A stretch of 64,000 bases of DNA from Adineta vaga (taxonomy: Eukaryota > Rotifera), in the NCBI GenBank assembly GCA_021613535.1, contig CP075497.1, forward strand, positions 8,370,001 to 8,434,000, read 5' to 3'. The position numbers and the translations under genes are program-made. Below, piece by piece: positions 39,609 through 51,644 of this stretch (positions are counted from its first letter, which is position 1; every line of letters begins with the position of its first letter). The notes beneath the pieces were generated by a model that was not told where the DNA came from, made no database searches, and worked only from the letters and a program-made list of their open reading frames with translations.

Positions 39609-40637
39609 GATGAGAGAGAGAGAGAGAGGAAAAGAATCGAGTTTTTTTTTAAATGAATAATTATCAATTCAATTCAATTCTTCTTCTATCTTCTGAATTC
39701 AGTTCAGTTGAACAATAGAACATCCATAGATTATTTTCCTCGAATGTTTTTTCGCCTCTCATAAATGAGAGAAAAAATGAAAAATCAATTTTTTTCAATA
39801 AAATTCTTTGCTGAAACTTTCTTGATTAATTTTTCTTTTACATTTGATTTTATAGATGTCACTATATATTCTTTCAAAATTGATTTTATTTATTCAATTA
39901 GAAATCGAAAGAAAAAAAATTGTTTTTTTAAATAAATTAAAAAACATTTTGTTTGTAAATGCTTTCTTCTGATTAGTCAAAAGTTGACACATGTTTAGAG
40001 GTTTGAAATAAAGAGAATACCACATAGATAGTATGGTGGATATATTAAAAACATTAAGCACGAAAGATTTCTTTTCTTTTCTCTTTCAGTTACATGAAAG
40101 AAAGAATGCAATGGTAAGAAGAAATTTATTGAAGATTACAGTTAAGTTTTATTATAATGCAGAGAGTAGACAAAGTAGAAAATTAAGTCTTTTGTTTTGT
40201 TAGGATAGATAATGAGTGAATTGATATTTTCTTAATTGGAAGACTAATACAATCAGAAATTAAACTAGTTCTGAATTATTCATCGATTTAAAGTTAATCG
40301 TCTTTTCTGTGTGTACGCGTGAGTACTGAAAGATATCGTCGAAGATGATCAGATCTTTCTTTCTATCGATATTATGATAATTTTTAAATAGACAGATGTA
40401 CGAGAAGATAAATATTTAATCAATTCAATAAAATAGATTGATTTCATCGATATCTTGATACATATTTTTTTATACATTGAATTCATTCTTATTTTTATTT
40501 TTATATATTCTAGATGGGACTTATTAACATAAAAATTTGTCCTTAACTTGAACTAAAAAAAAAAGACGTATCTTAAACTCGTTGTATATCATCTTAAATT
40601 TCGAACAGTGATTATTCTACTAGATTGAATAAAAAAA
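39609..40637. promoter_or_regulatory. Divergent intergenic region, SUMO / BPTF-like
   Basis: About 1 kb between two divergent starts. It has a (GA)n tract at 39611-39630 next to SUMO and A/T-rich sequence elsewhere. No additional gene was seen. Unannotated upstream BPTF exons are not evident. Confidence 0.4.
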
Positions 40638-43355
40638 ATGAATCCACGTATCATAGAAAAAACAACTATCATCAATGATCCACTTTCTATTTCACAACTA
40701 GCTAAACCATATATTATCCGTATACCACATATTCAAACTAAATCTCCATTAAATCCTGAAAGTGGAAAAGTACTTATAGTTAAAACTGCTCCAACTTCAA
40801 CACTAACGAATCAATCTACCACATTACCAATTACACCTCAACAACCGAATAAGTCATTTTCTGTTGTTAAATTAGCTGATGGACAAATTGTTCTGGTTCC
40901 TAATAATGCTCAACCACAACAGCAACAGCAACAGCCACAACAACAACAACTAATTCTTAATAATGAAAATGGTATATCTAGAATAATCAAAGCACCATCG
41001 ACAAGTCCACCAAATCCAACTGGAATTATATCTACAATAAAACGAGTTACCAAAGAACAAAATACACCTCGAGTGAGCACAATTCAAATCACTAATTTAA
41101 CATCACCATCAAATAATTTCAAATCTTCACAACCACAAACATTATCAACATCTCCACAAGAACGTCGATTACGTCCAATAGCACCAGCACCAGTATTCAA
41201 TTCATCATCAGCTACTGATTTAATAAATTCACTTTTAGTTCAACAACAACAATTGAATGCCGCATTACCCGAAAATCTGTTACGCTTTGTCCGACTGCAA
41301 GTGTTCTTCTTGCAGGCGAAGATGATACATTACCTATCATATCCGAAACAGTCACACTTGATAGTAATGGTTCATCTTTGAAACATAATAATAAACGTAA
41401 AATTGAGTCGTCATTACCAATACAACACCAGACATCACTGCCTGTTGTTTCATCACCTTCGATACAACAAAAACCAAAGCCTATACGTAAAACGACACCA
41501 CCCGATGAGAAAGCTTCAACGAAAGCACGATTAGAAAATAAAGCGACATCAATTATAAAAGATTCACGAAAGAAAATGACACCGAGACAAAATGTCATAC
41601 CACCAACAGTCACACCTGAAACAAAAATTCAAAAGACACCAGTTAAACGACCAGTACCAGCGAGTTTACCACCAAAAATTGATCCTGAAGAAGGCATTAG
41701 GTATAAAAGGAAACTACTAAGATCTTGTTCGATTTTGATTTTTCTATTCTTTTTCAAGAATGAAAATATGTGAAACGATTTTACGTTCACTCATTGGTCG
41801 TATTGAACGTGAACAAAATCAAGAATCAATCAAAACACGTTTAGAAAAACATAGTACAACAATACCGAAATCTGAACATCGTCAAATTATTTTAACACGT
41901 TTATTAAATGAACGTGTCGATATTCTTCGACAAGAATTTCTGAAAAATCGTTCTGAACGTAAGACAGCATTAGTTAAAGAACAATTTCAGTTACAACGTC
42001 TTAAACAACAACAACAACAAATTATTCTTAAACAACAGCAACAAACAAATCATATTAAACAAGATCCATTGATATCAGATGATGAACATAATAAAGATGG
42101 ACAACCACCAGCGAAAAAAGCGAAAAAAATCAATGGAAATGAAATCAAACATAAACGACAAACAATTCCGAAATCATCTGAACAGAGTATTAAAACGTAA
42201 GTTCAAATTATCTTTCGTATAATAAACTTAAATCTCTTTTGTTTTAGTACAATTTCAAAACGAATGCGTCCACTTTCATCAACAAAAAGTTCTGAAGATG
42301 AACAAATTCCATCAGCGAAAAAAGTCCGTCGTCAACGTAGTAATCTTTCTGATCAATCAGACATATATGATAATGATGAAAATTTTCTTACAAATCGTAA
42401 ATCATCAAAAATAAAACCACAATTATTTACAACATTTCATAATTCGATTCAAAGAAAAGGCAATAAATTATCATCCGATTTTAAACCCGAAAATATTGAC
42501 TGTAGTTGTAAACGAAATAATGATACACAAGAGAAATTTTTTATTCAATGTGAATTATGTTCACGATGGTTACATGGTAAATGTGTTGGTCTAACAGCAC
42601 GACTTGCCGAAAAAATGAACGAATTTATATGTGAAGATTGTGCAATATTAACACAACGAGCAAAAGAACGTTTATATTGTATTTGCCAAAGACCTTATGA
42701 TGATTCAAAGTAGACATATTCTCTTATCATTGTGGTGTGAGATGAATATTTCGTTATTTAGATTTTACATTGGATGCGATGTGTGTGCTGATTGGTTACA
42801 TGGTGTTTGTGTCAATATAACATCTGAAGATGCTGAAAAGTTTGAAGTTTATGTTTGTCCAAGATGTTCAACAGAGAAAAAACAAGAATTTTTAAATAAA
42901 CCTATTACTGGTGAAACAAGAAAGAAATTGTTAGATCTTATTGATCAACTTTTGGTAAAGGAAAATTCATTTTATTAGATAAAAACAAATCAGTGGATTT
43001 TGTTTTTCAATAGGCACATCAAATGTCATGGCCATTTCAAAAACCTGTCGATGTTAAAGATGTACCAAATTATTATAAAATTATCAAAGATCCAATGGGT
43101 AAGGAATAGAAATAGCGAATGATTAAATATTTATTGGAAGTTCCTCTTTTCTGCATAGATTTAACAACATTGAAAACGAAAGTTTTAAGTAATAAATTCA
43201 AGACAATATGTGATTTTATTCGTGATGTTAATAAAATCTTTAACAATTGTCGACAATTCAATGCCATTGATTCGACATTTTCTCAATGTGCTAATGTTGT
43301 GGATAATTTCTTTCGTCAACTACTAGAAAATCTTATGGTTAAAGAACAAAATTAA
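40638..43355 (+). CDS. BPTF/NURF301-like protein with two PHD fingers and a bromodomain; one apparent frameshift
   Basis: BPTF is the chromatin-reading subunit of the NURF remodeller. Six exons: 40638-41700, 41759-42196, 42248-42709, 42762-42954, 43014-43098, 43159-43355. The first 210 codons are Gln/Pro/Thr-rich. Basic coiled-coil-prone sequence follows. PHD 1 runs from about [17 protein letters not shown], and PHD 2 from [18 protein letters not shown]. The bromodomain has [13 protein letters not shown] and NCRQFN. Reading changes frame by one base in the A-run at 41272-41275. Adding one base restores frame, joins well, and gives the phase needed at the 41700 donor, for about 812 aa. The DDT, WHIM and N-terminal PHD modules of full BPTF are absent, so this is a C-terminal-type or split gene. 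Confidence 0.82.
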
Positions 43356-44470
43356 TGCACAAAAAAGAGCATGAAAATATAATTCGCTTCATTGTCTGTT
43401 TGATTCTTTTTTTTCTCTCTCTCTCTATCTTCTTTTGTTTTATTCTTGTTCATCCCTATTCTTTGTCTTTATATATATGTTGTTCTTCGCATTCTAAGCG
43501 AAATTTCTATTCAATGTATTTGTTTCTATATATCGATAGCAAACAAAATCTATATGTGTATGTCTATGGTCTTGTTACATTTTGTATATTAGATTGAACG
43601 AAGAAAAGGAAAAGATATTATGTGCTTGTTTGTTTGTTTTTTTGTTTTGTTTTGTTTTATCACTCTCATTATTTTTTTTCTCGTGTTCGCGTCGGAAAAC
43701 TTGACTGATTGTTCTGTTTCATCCTTCTTCCTTATATTAAATATGCATATAAACACGGCTGGTTATTTAATTCAAGAAATTTTTTCAATCGATATGAAAA
43801 AAAAAGAAAGAAAATATTGTTGAATAATATTCAAGTAGAGAAATTGTCACTTCATCTTGTTTTTCATTGTAATGAAAATACATTATTTACCTAAATATTC
43901 GCTTCGTATGAATCAATACACATGTTTACATCAACATAACTAATAAATTATTTGTAAATACATAAATATGTATCTTCATTTTATAATTGGAATATTTCTC
44001 TCCGGATCTTGTATGTCAATTGACATAGTAATTATCTTGTCCATATTATTGACATGACATGAGAGAAACTATGATTAATCAATATAGAATTACTAAATTC
44101 AAACATATTTACTATTATATCAATAGTTTGACTCGATATAGACGTCTTATTATCGGTACAATAAAAATTTATTAAGAAGATAAAGATTGTAATAATCTTA
44201 TTGTGAGAAATAGTCTTTGTCGAAAAGGAACTAACAAAAGAAATATTAATCCGTTTTCTATTGACATCTATCTCGTAAACAACATATCCCATTGGTTTCT
44301 CTATAATTGTTGCTGACAAAAACAACATCGGTCGATTCAATTCTCTTCTCTTGTTATGCTTTGTTGTTTATCTCGTTGAGTTGAGTCGTTCTCGTTAATT
44401 CGCAATCGCGAGTACGAACAAATTATTCTCTATTTATTGACAAAAAAATTGACCTGTTCTTGTGCTTAAT
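43356..44470. other. Intergenic between BPTF-like and CDS genes
   Basis: 1.1 kb, extremely T/A-rich. The frames at 43355-43894 (+) and 44032-44340 (-) are dominated by Phe, Leu, Ile and Lys and have no domain or exon partner. I see no gene. Confidence 0.5.
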
Positions 44471-46283
44471 ATGAGTGCTGACAATATAATCTCTTCTTCC
44501 CTTGATTCTGAACTTCATCATCGTCATGTTGAATCACGTCAAAAGACAGATATTCCTCTATCAACAAAAACCGAGTTACCAACTCCTACTACAGTTGCTG
44601 CCGTAACGACAGAAGATGATGATATGGAACCATTACCATCTCAACCGAGTGGAGCAAATATGATTATTGAAGAATCATCAATCGTAACACTTATGCAATA
44701 TTTCGATCGATTATTAGTTGGTCTTGATCCACGTTGGCGTAATTGGATTATTCGTGGTATTTTTTCATGGGTTATGATTCTTGTTTTTGCTAAATTAGTA
44801 TCAATGGGACCTTTGATTGTATCACTGGTTGTATTACTTATACAAATAAAATGTTTTCAAGAAATCATTAATATCGGTTATATTGTGTATAAATCTCATA
44901 ATTTACCCTGGTTTCGTACATTATCATGGTATTTTCTGTTTACATCGAATTATTGGCTTTATGGTGAAAGTTTAATTCATCATTTTGGCTTTATGATGCA
45001 TAAAAATAATTTTCTTCAACCATTGGTAACATATCATCGTATGATTGCATTTCTTCTCTATACAAGTGGATTCGTTGGATTTGTATTAAGTTTAAAAAAG
45101 ACTTATTATCTCAAACAATTTACATTATTTGGTTATACACATATTACTTTGATGATTCTAGTCACATCAAGTCATCAAATGATACAGAATATATGCGAAG
45201 GTAAATTATCAGTATTATAACGTAATCATATCCGTCTGTTAATGTCAGATGTCATATCAACATCGACATTGTTTTTGTACACATGCTGTTTGACCTTCGC
45301 ACTTATGTATAGAAATGTACCCATCGATTGCTGTGCCTTTGAAATATGAGAAGAGATAGTCGTTTAATTGAAAAATAGTTGATAATTATCATTGATTTAT
45401 TCAATATTGAGAGATCTATTTCATCCCAGATGAGATCTCAGTTCCGTGATGTTTCTCATTTTAATCCCATAGAGATTTCCTGAAAGCTTTTCTACGACAA
45501 GCATATGCAAGATAACATAAATCATACTTCGTCTTTAATTAGATTTATACTTCTATATATATATATATATTTTTTTTTGTTTTTGATGAACTTTAGGTAT
45601 GATCTGGTTTCTCTTTCCTGTTTCATTAATTATCTGTAATGATATTATGGCATATATGTTTGGTTTCTTCTATGGTCGTACACCATTAACAAAATTATCA
45701 CCAAAGAAAACTTGGGAAGGTTTTATTGGTGGTGGTGTATCAACATTAGTATTTGGTTTTATCGTCGCTGGTATATTAAGTCGTTATCAATTTCTTGTTT
45801 GTCCATTAGAATATGATGATGAAAACAGTCGTATAGCAACATCATGTATTGCACTTCCATTATTTCAAAAAACAGTCTATAATATGCCAAAACCTTTTTC
45901 ATTACTTAAACGTACATTAGAATTATATCCATTTCAATTACATTCATTGATTTTATCATTATTTGCTTCGAGTATTGGTCCATTCGGTGGATTTTTTGCT
46001 AGTGGTTTCAAACGAGCTTTTCGTATCAAAGACTTTGAGCAACAATTCCTGGTCATGGTGGATTTGTGGTAAGTTCAGGACAAAGAACGAATTCTTCGTA
46101 ATATTTCTTCTTGAATAGGATCGATTTGATTGTCAAATTATTATGGCTTTATTTACAAATGTTTACATTTCAACCTTTGCACGTGTTGCATCACCAAATA
46201 AACTTTTACAACAAGTCTTAGCATTAACACCAGAAAATCGCGAAGAATTTCTTCGTTTATTTCGTAATCATTTTAAATCATAA
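44471..46283 (+). CDS. CDP-diacylglycerol synthase (phosphatidate cytidylyltransferase); one apparent frameshift
   Basis: Makes CDP-diacylglycerol from phosphatidate and CTP in the ER for phosphatidylinositol synthesis. Exons: 44471-45200, 45597-46068, 46119-46283, about 455 aa. A polar N-terminus is followed by multiple membrane helices, [31 protein letters not shown] and the CDP-alcohol signature [12 protein letters not shown]...PGHGG...DRFD. Between KDF and IPGHGG, at about 46037-46041, the frame slips by one base. Without correction the ORF ends four codons after the slip region with non-family sequence. With one extra base the conserved signature and the downstream splice phase are both restored. 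Intron 1 is 396 bp and contains an (AT)n tract at 45555-45570. Confidence 0.88.
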
Positions 46284-46461
46284 GAAACTATACCAACAAA
46301 GAGAAAAGAAAACGGTTCGTTCATTTATTTTGCATTTAATCAAACCGGTTGTTTTGCTGTTGTCTGTGTGTTTCTAATCGATTAGTCTGATTAATCTGTG
46401 TTGTTTTGTGTATTTGACAAAACTTTTTAGTATTTTACTTATCCTTTGTATATAGACAATC

Positions 46462-46485
46462 AAATAATAATAATAATAATAATAA
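46462..46485. repeat. (AAT)n microsatellite
   Basis: About seven AAT units in the 3' region shared by the convergent CDS and GT61-like genes. Probably part of a 3'UTR. Confidence 0.8.
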
Positions 46486-46564
46486 CAATACCTAGCTTTT
46501 CCTTGTTTCGTTCATTTTCTTTCTGCTTACAGTAGATGTTGTCAAATGTATTGATATATTGTTT

Positions 46565-47994
46565 TTATGCGTCAATATTTATTAATACTTGCATCATTAA
46601 ATTTCGAAAATCAATCCCATCAATGAAATTCGTTTTTGTTGTTTTTACTAACCAATAATGAAATCCAAGTTGTAAACTTATTTCATAGAAATCTGTTGTA
46701 ATCTTTTTATCAATAATTTCGATAATATGTGTACGTGGTAGACACCAAACTATATGCGATAGAATATCTGTAGGCATACTAATAATAATACGTGCGCGTT
46801 GAAATAAATCTTGGATTTGTGTTAAATTATAGAAATCTTCACGATATTCTTGAATACGTAAATAGGAATAATCTTCTGGTAATTCAAATTGATTGATAGT
46901 TTGAACAATCTCATTATAACTATAATCATCGAGATTATTACGAATGATTAGAATTAAATCACGTCGAATAGATGATTTATTTCCAATTAAAATCTTATTT
47001 AAAAGAATAAGATCAGAACGTGGTGATGATGTTGAATAGAGAATGTTTGTATGATAAATCTGATTGGAATTATATTCGAGAAAACGTTTCCTATCAGGAA
47101 TGATTCCTCGAACGATAAAAATATCAATATATGGATAGATAAATACTTTGCTATTTAAATAGGGTAATAAGATCAAACTTGTTCGAGGTACAAGTGCTAA
47201 TAAACGAATTAAACGTGGTAGAATTTGTCGAACAAAACTAGTTTCATTAGTAAAATGATATTGACTATCAAATAAATAAATGAGTTCATCATAATGTATC
47301 GTTTTTAATGGTGATACCTGAGTATTAATTGTAACATCATATAAAGCATAGGTGATCAGTGGTGATGGTGTTGATGATGATGTTATAGAAAGTATCATTT
47401 CAGATCGGTTATACATGGATACCAATGCATTAGCCATTGATATTGTTGACATAGTTGTTCAAATGATGAACTTGATTGAGGTAATAAAGGAAATAATGGT
47501 TGAATAGGATCCGATGATGTATCAAGAAGAATTCCATATTCAGGATGAAATTGTAAATAATTAAATAAATTTATTGAATGAAAATTGTCTGGAATAGTTT
47601 GTTGAAAAGATCTCTTTGGATTGTTATAATCTTGTTTTAAATTTATCGAACGTTGTATATGCCATAAATATCCTCCATTTTGTAACCAATAAAAATTAAA
47701 AAATTGTGTTATTCCATATTGATTTAACCATTTTGGAATATCTTCACTAGTTATATTGTAAAGAATATTAAAATGAATTTTTTGATCAATTATCGCTGTA
47801 TCTCGTATATGATCAATAAATAAATGAACATCTGTTGGTTCATCTACTTGATGTAGATTGAATTTGATTTTTTTCAAACGTTGATTCGATAATAAACAAA
47901 ATATGAGAAGTAAAATAAATAGAATAAGACAATAATTGAAACGAAACAATAATCTGTTTCGATTCTTCCACATTAACTTCGAAGAGCTTAGCAT
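46565..47994 (-). CDS. Type II membrane glycosyltransferase, GT61-like; one apparent frameshift
   Basis: A single-exon minus-strand gene. From the ATG at 47994 it has a short basic N-terminus, a signal anchor at about residues 20-37, and a luminal domain. The second half shows the GT61 (EOGT/POMGNT2/xylosyltransferase) pattern: RDLILIIRNN, YLRIQEYREDFYNLTQIQDLFQRARIIISMPTDILSHIVWCLP. The usual HGAGL box is replaced by PTDILSH, so activity is uncertain. The frame breaks at about 47397-47405, where the first ORF ends and the second continues. One extra base would fuse them into about 476 aa. The gene could otherwise be a recent pseudogene. Confidence 0.65.
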
Positions 47995-48399
47995 AGAATT
48001 AATAAATTTACTCACATTGTTCGTTATAAAATTTGATAAGAAATATTTACATAAGATAGAACATTCATAATCTAGAATGTTCTTTCATTTTTGTTTGTCT
48101 CGATAATGAGAATATATATATGTATACACGATAGATTCCGATAGACGACGAATCAGTTAAATTGGAAAAGATTTATATAGTTATGTGCATGTCAAATTAA
48201 AGCACAACGACATTTTCTTTCTTCTAAGCACTTATTCAAGTCTATGAATGTATGAGATTTATTTTTTTTCTCTTTGGTTTCGATTACTTCTCTCTTCCAA
48301 AGGAGAGTAATATATTGTTTCATTTTTTATTCATTTCATATATACAGTTTCATCTAGATTTGTTTCTATTTTCATCGATATAATAACAACTTTAAAAAA
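47995..48399. promoter_or_regulatory. Divergent intergenic region
   Basis: 405 bp between the GT61-like start (-) and the small Cys-rich ORF (+). It includes TA-rich stretches near 48112-48124 and an acceptor-like ATATACAG at 48341-48348. No gene is supported. Confidence 0.35.
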
Positions 48400-48552
48400 A
48401 TGAATGACGTATGCACATGTTCATGTCATGCAGATCCAGGAATTCGACATATAATGGCATGTTGTCAAACTTGTTCATCATGCAAGCAACGTGTTGTATC
48501 AACAGAATTGGAAGAACATAAAAAAAAATGTCAAACACAAAAATCCAAATGA
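48400..48552 (+). CDS. Small Cys-rich protein, unknown
   Basis: A 50-aa ORF with eight Cys in the first 44 residues, arranged as CxCxC, CC and CxxC, then a lone Cys near the end, with a charged Lys/Glu C-terminus. There is no signal peptide. The spacing suggests metal binding. An AATAAA signal follows at about 48603. It is too short to be sure, but the Cys pattern and compact flanks argue against chance. Confidence 0.45.
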   Translation: MNDVCTCSCHADPGIRHIMACCQTCSSCKQRVVSTELEEHKKKCQTQKSK

Positions 48553-48868
48553 CTCAATATCATTTTTCATACGAACTGAACATTTATATATATATGATTT
48601 TATAATAAACTTCTTTATTTTGTTATAATTTCAAATGACAATATAAGTAACAATTGTTCGCTCTTCATATTGATATGTAAGAACAGACTTTCGAGTATAT
48701 ATAATTGAATCAATTGAAGAAAATTGAATAATACTCGACAAAAAAAGACGTGTTCGAGCAAATATTTCTTTTTCAAGACTTCATCAATAAGCAATGTAAC
48801 TATATGCATAAAAATAGCAGACGAAGAAAAAAAATACTGTGTTTTTGTCATCGTATCATTCATGTTCT
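48553..48868. other. 3' intergenic region
   Basis: 316 bp between the small Cys-rich ORF and the 3' end of the Rab gene. The minus-strand frame at 48615-48878 is low-quality and overlaps the Rab stop region. No gene is supported. Confidence 0.5.
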
Positions 48869-49785
48869 TCAACAACAATTAGTTAATTTTTGATAAATTG
48901 TATCTGTTGATTCATTGAATTTATTGATTGGGATAGATGGAGGTATTGATACAGGTTGTCTTCTTTCCAGTAATGTTTCGGTAATATAAGAAAACATTTG
49001 AGTAATTTTTTCAATTGAATCTGATTTTGCGCTTGTTTCAAAATAATTCATATGATATTGATTAGCTAATTGTCTACCATCTTCATTAGAAACTACTAAA
49101 TACTCATGAAGATCACTTTTATTACCTACTAAAACACGAAAAACATCATCAGGAGCATTTTCATTGATACTTTTCATCCAACGAACAATATTTTGAAAGG
49201 TACATGCAGCAGTACGATCATAAACAAGAAGAATAGCATCAGCATTACGCTACAATACATTGATATGAATTGAAAGAAGTCGAAATCAATATGACTTACA
49301 TAGTATGAACGAACAATATTATAGAATCTTTCCTGACCAGCAGTATCCCAGAGTTGAAGTTGAATTGGTTTATCTCGTATGAGAATAGTTTTCAATTTAA
49401 AATCAATACCAATTGTTGGTGTGAATGTTTGAGTAAATTTATCATCTATTTATTTATTAAGAGGATTTAAAAGATTTTATTGATCATGAAAAAGAAGCTC
49501 AGGAATGTAATCTAAGTTAAATGCATTGATTCATATTGGATAAAAAGAAATTCAAATATGTATTCAGTTTTGAATAGAGAATTGTATACTCTTCTCGGTT
49601 ATCGAGATAAATATTTTCTTGTATATGTGACGAAAGAAAAAGTTGAGATGTACATGAATCAAATTTCTTCAATGAGTTTAAAACATACCTGAAAATCGAA
49701 ACATTAAACTTGTTTTTCCAACAGAACTATCACCAATTAAAAGAATTTTAAATGGTCGACCTGGTCCAAAACTTCGTCGACTCAT
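48869..49785 (-). CDS. Rab small GTPase, Rab8/10/13-like
   Basis: A vesicle-traffic GTPase. Three exons on the minus strand: 49785-49689, 49445-49300, 49249-48869. They give 207 aa. The G1 loop is GDSSVGKTS, switch I is TPTIGIDF, then [13 protein letters not shown] and ETSAK. It ends in NCC for double prenylation. The RabF1 and RabF3 motifs fit the Rab8/10/13 group, but the sequence is divergent (for example [11 protein letters not shown] in the fourth segment), so I do not assign an orthologue. Intron 1 is 243 bp. An ATTTTAG acceptor-like site lies ten bases before the ATG. Confidence 0.88.
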
Positions 49786-50795
49786 ATTGAATTATCTAAA
49801 ATCATTGAAAATAAATAGGATACATTAGATTTCTTCGAGCGAATCACAAGATGTCTAGAGGTATTTATTTGACGAAAAGGACAAGCATTGAAAGAAGGAA
49901 AGAAAAAGCAATCGTTTTTCATAAACATATTTGCATTGCAAACTGGTTGGTAGCTGAAAAGGATATGTAAGATAGAAAAAAAGGTCCTCGGAGTTTTGTA
50001 TATAGATATATATACATATAGTTTCAAGCCATCGACAGGCGACAACAACAACATCAGCAACAGATAATCATAACAACAAAGCAATGTTTTTCCAAATGGT
50101 TTAAATCATTGCATGAAAATATCATGTATGTTATTTTAATAAATACACTCGAAGAAAAATTCTCTTTTTTAATAAATAGTGTTTCTATTATTTAAAGAGA
50201 AATTTTTCATGACACATCTCTGATTCATATTGATGAGGTGGCAATATTCCACCCAATACTGAATGAATCTCATCGATTAACTACAATATAACCATTTGTC
50301 TTTGGGAATTGAAATTCGACTCTTCTTATCTCATCATAATAGAAAGAATAGGATAAAACCTTTTTCAATAAACTGATTACTACACATACCTTCTACCTAT
50401 ATTTAACTAGAAAAATAATATCTATTACATCCAAATGTTGCTTCCAATTTTTTCATCTTCTTCTGCTCAGACATAGATTGATTACATACGTACTTGCTAA
50501 ATGAAATTCCAGACATTTATAAACCAAAACAACAACTATATTTGCATATATGTGTACATGATTCTAAATTACATCTGACTCATTTCATAGCAAAAATCCC
50601 ACCATATGGGAATTTTGACAAGAATATGATGAATCACTATACAAAGAAATGTATATCATCTAACTAATATTTACTCATGAAAAGTATAGGAGATATTTTT
50701 GTAGACAAAGTTAACTGCATAACTAATTATTCGAATCAGAAAACGTCTCATTAATGTCATAAAATCTGTTGACATGAACATTTGTTCGTCTGTCT

Positions 50796-50830
<35 letters not shown>

Positions 50831-50975
50831 CTTGGAGATTTTCAACACTATTACATTCATTATATTAAACATTGATAGTAAGGTCATAAAAAATCAACAT
50901 TATCAAAGTTAGTTTCAGTGAAATTTTATTCACACTAAAAAAATTATTATAATAACAAAACAAATTGAAAATTTC
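49786..50975. other. Intergenic between Rab and TIM14 genes
   Basis: 1.2 kb without a supported gene. The minus-strand frame at 49782-50084 is an antisense run into the Rab start and looks random. The stretch contains the TA microsatellite listed separately. Confidence 0.5.
50800..50826. repeat. (TA)n microsatellite
   Basis: An uninterrupted run of about 13 TA units in the gene-free region upstream of Rab and downstream of the TIM14 gene. Confidence 0.85.
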
Positions 50976-51644
50976 TTATTTTATTCCACGTTCAAATATT
51001 TCTTTTGCTTCGTTAATCTTCGCAGCAATATACGGTGATCCACCTGCAAACACAAACAATAAAACGAATCATCTTAAATAAACTGAACTGACCTCGATCA
51101 GGATGATTAAGAATAATCAAACGTTTATATGCATCGCGTAATCGTGTTTTACTCGTTGTTGGACTTAAACAAATTCAATGAATCGATAAAGACAAAATCA
51201 TATCTATGTTTCTCAACATACTTTACACCTAATATAAGTCCAGCTTCACGCCGAGTCATTTTTACATCTAGATATGTACACAAAACATGAATTGATTGTA
51301 TAAGAACACTTCAGTCAACATTCTTACCAAATCCACCTTTGTAATATTTCGTCTAGAAAAATGTAATCGATTAACTTGATGAAAACGAAATCAATCATAC
51401 TTACTGAAAGTCCTTCGGAAATAATTGCACTGGTTTTCGTCAGATATTGTGTTAATAGTTTTCCATGACGAGCAAAATATCGTCCTTCAAAAGAAATTCA
51501 ATAAGTTTTGAAAAACAAAAAGACTTCAAATCAATTTCTCACCAGTAATTCCAACTGCAGCTAAACTAAGACCAACAATGACTGGTGTACTCTAGTATAA
51601 CACGATCGATTATTTCTATTCAATCTTAACATAAAACTCACCAT
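50976..51644 (-). CDS. DNAJC19: Mitochondrial import motor J-protein, TIM14/PAM18 (DNAJC19)
   Basis: Stimulates mitochondrial HSP70 in the inner-membrane import motor. Seven coding exons on the minus strand: 51644-51642, 51591-51543, 51484-51405, 51352-51328, 51267-51222, 51163-51093, 51043-50976. They give 113 aa, matching the animal protein (about 116). One N-terminal membrane helix ([14 protein letters not shown]) is followed by [19 protein letters not shown] and the J-domain HPD in [20 protein letters not shown]. The first coding exon contains only the ATG. The join into exon 6 gives NPTTSK, where vertebrates have SPT. Confidence 0.92.

Noticed and set aside
44032-44340. 102-aa minus-strand ORF upstream of CDS
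   Set aside because: No recognisable motif, composition driven by A/T content, and no splice partner.
41262-48015. Programmed ribosomal frameshifting in the BPTF-like, CDS and GT61-like genes
   Set aside because: The breaks sit at different short sequences without a common slippery heptamer, always need one added base, and cluster in one part of the contig. A consensus error is simpler.
50800-50826. TA repeat as a replication origin or recombination site
   Set aside because: Simple microsatellites of this kind recur across the window (for example near 45555 and 34267) and nothing else supports a special role.
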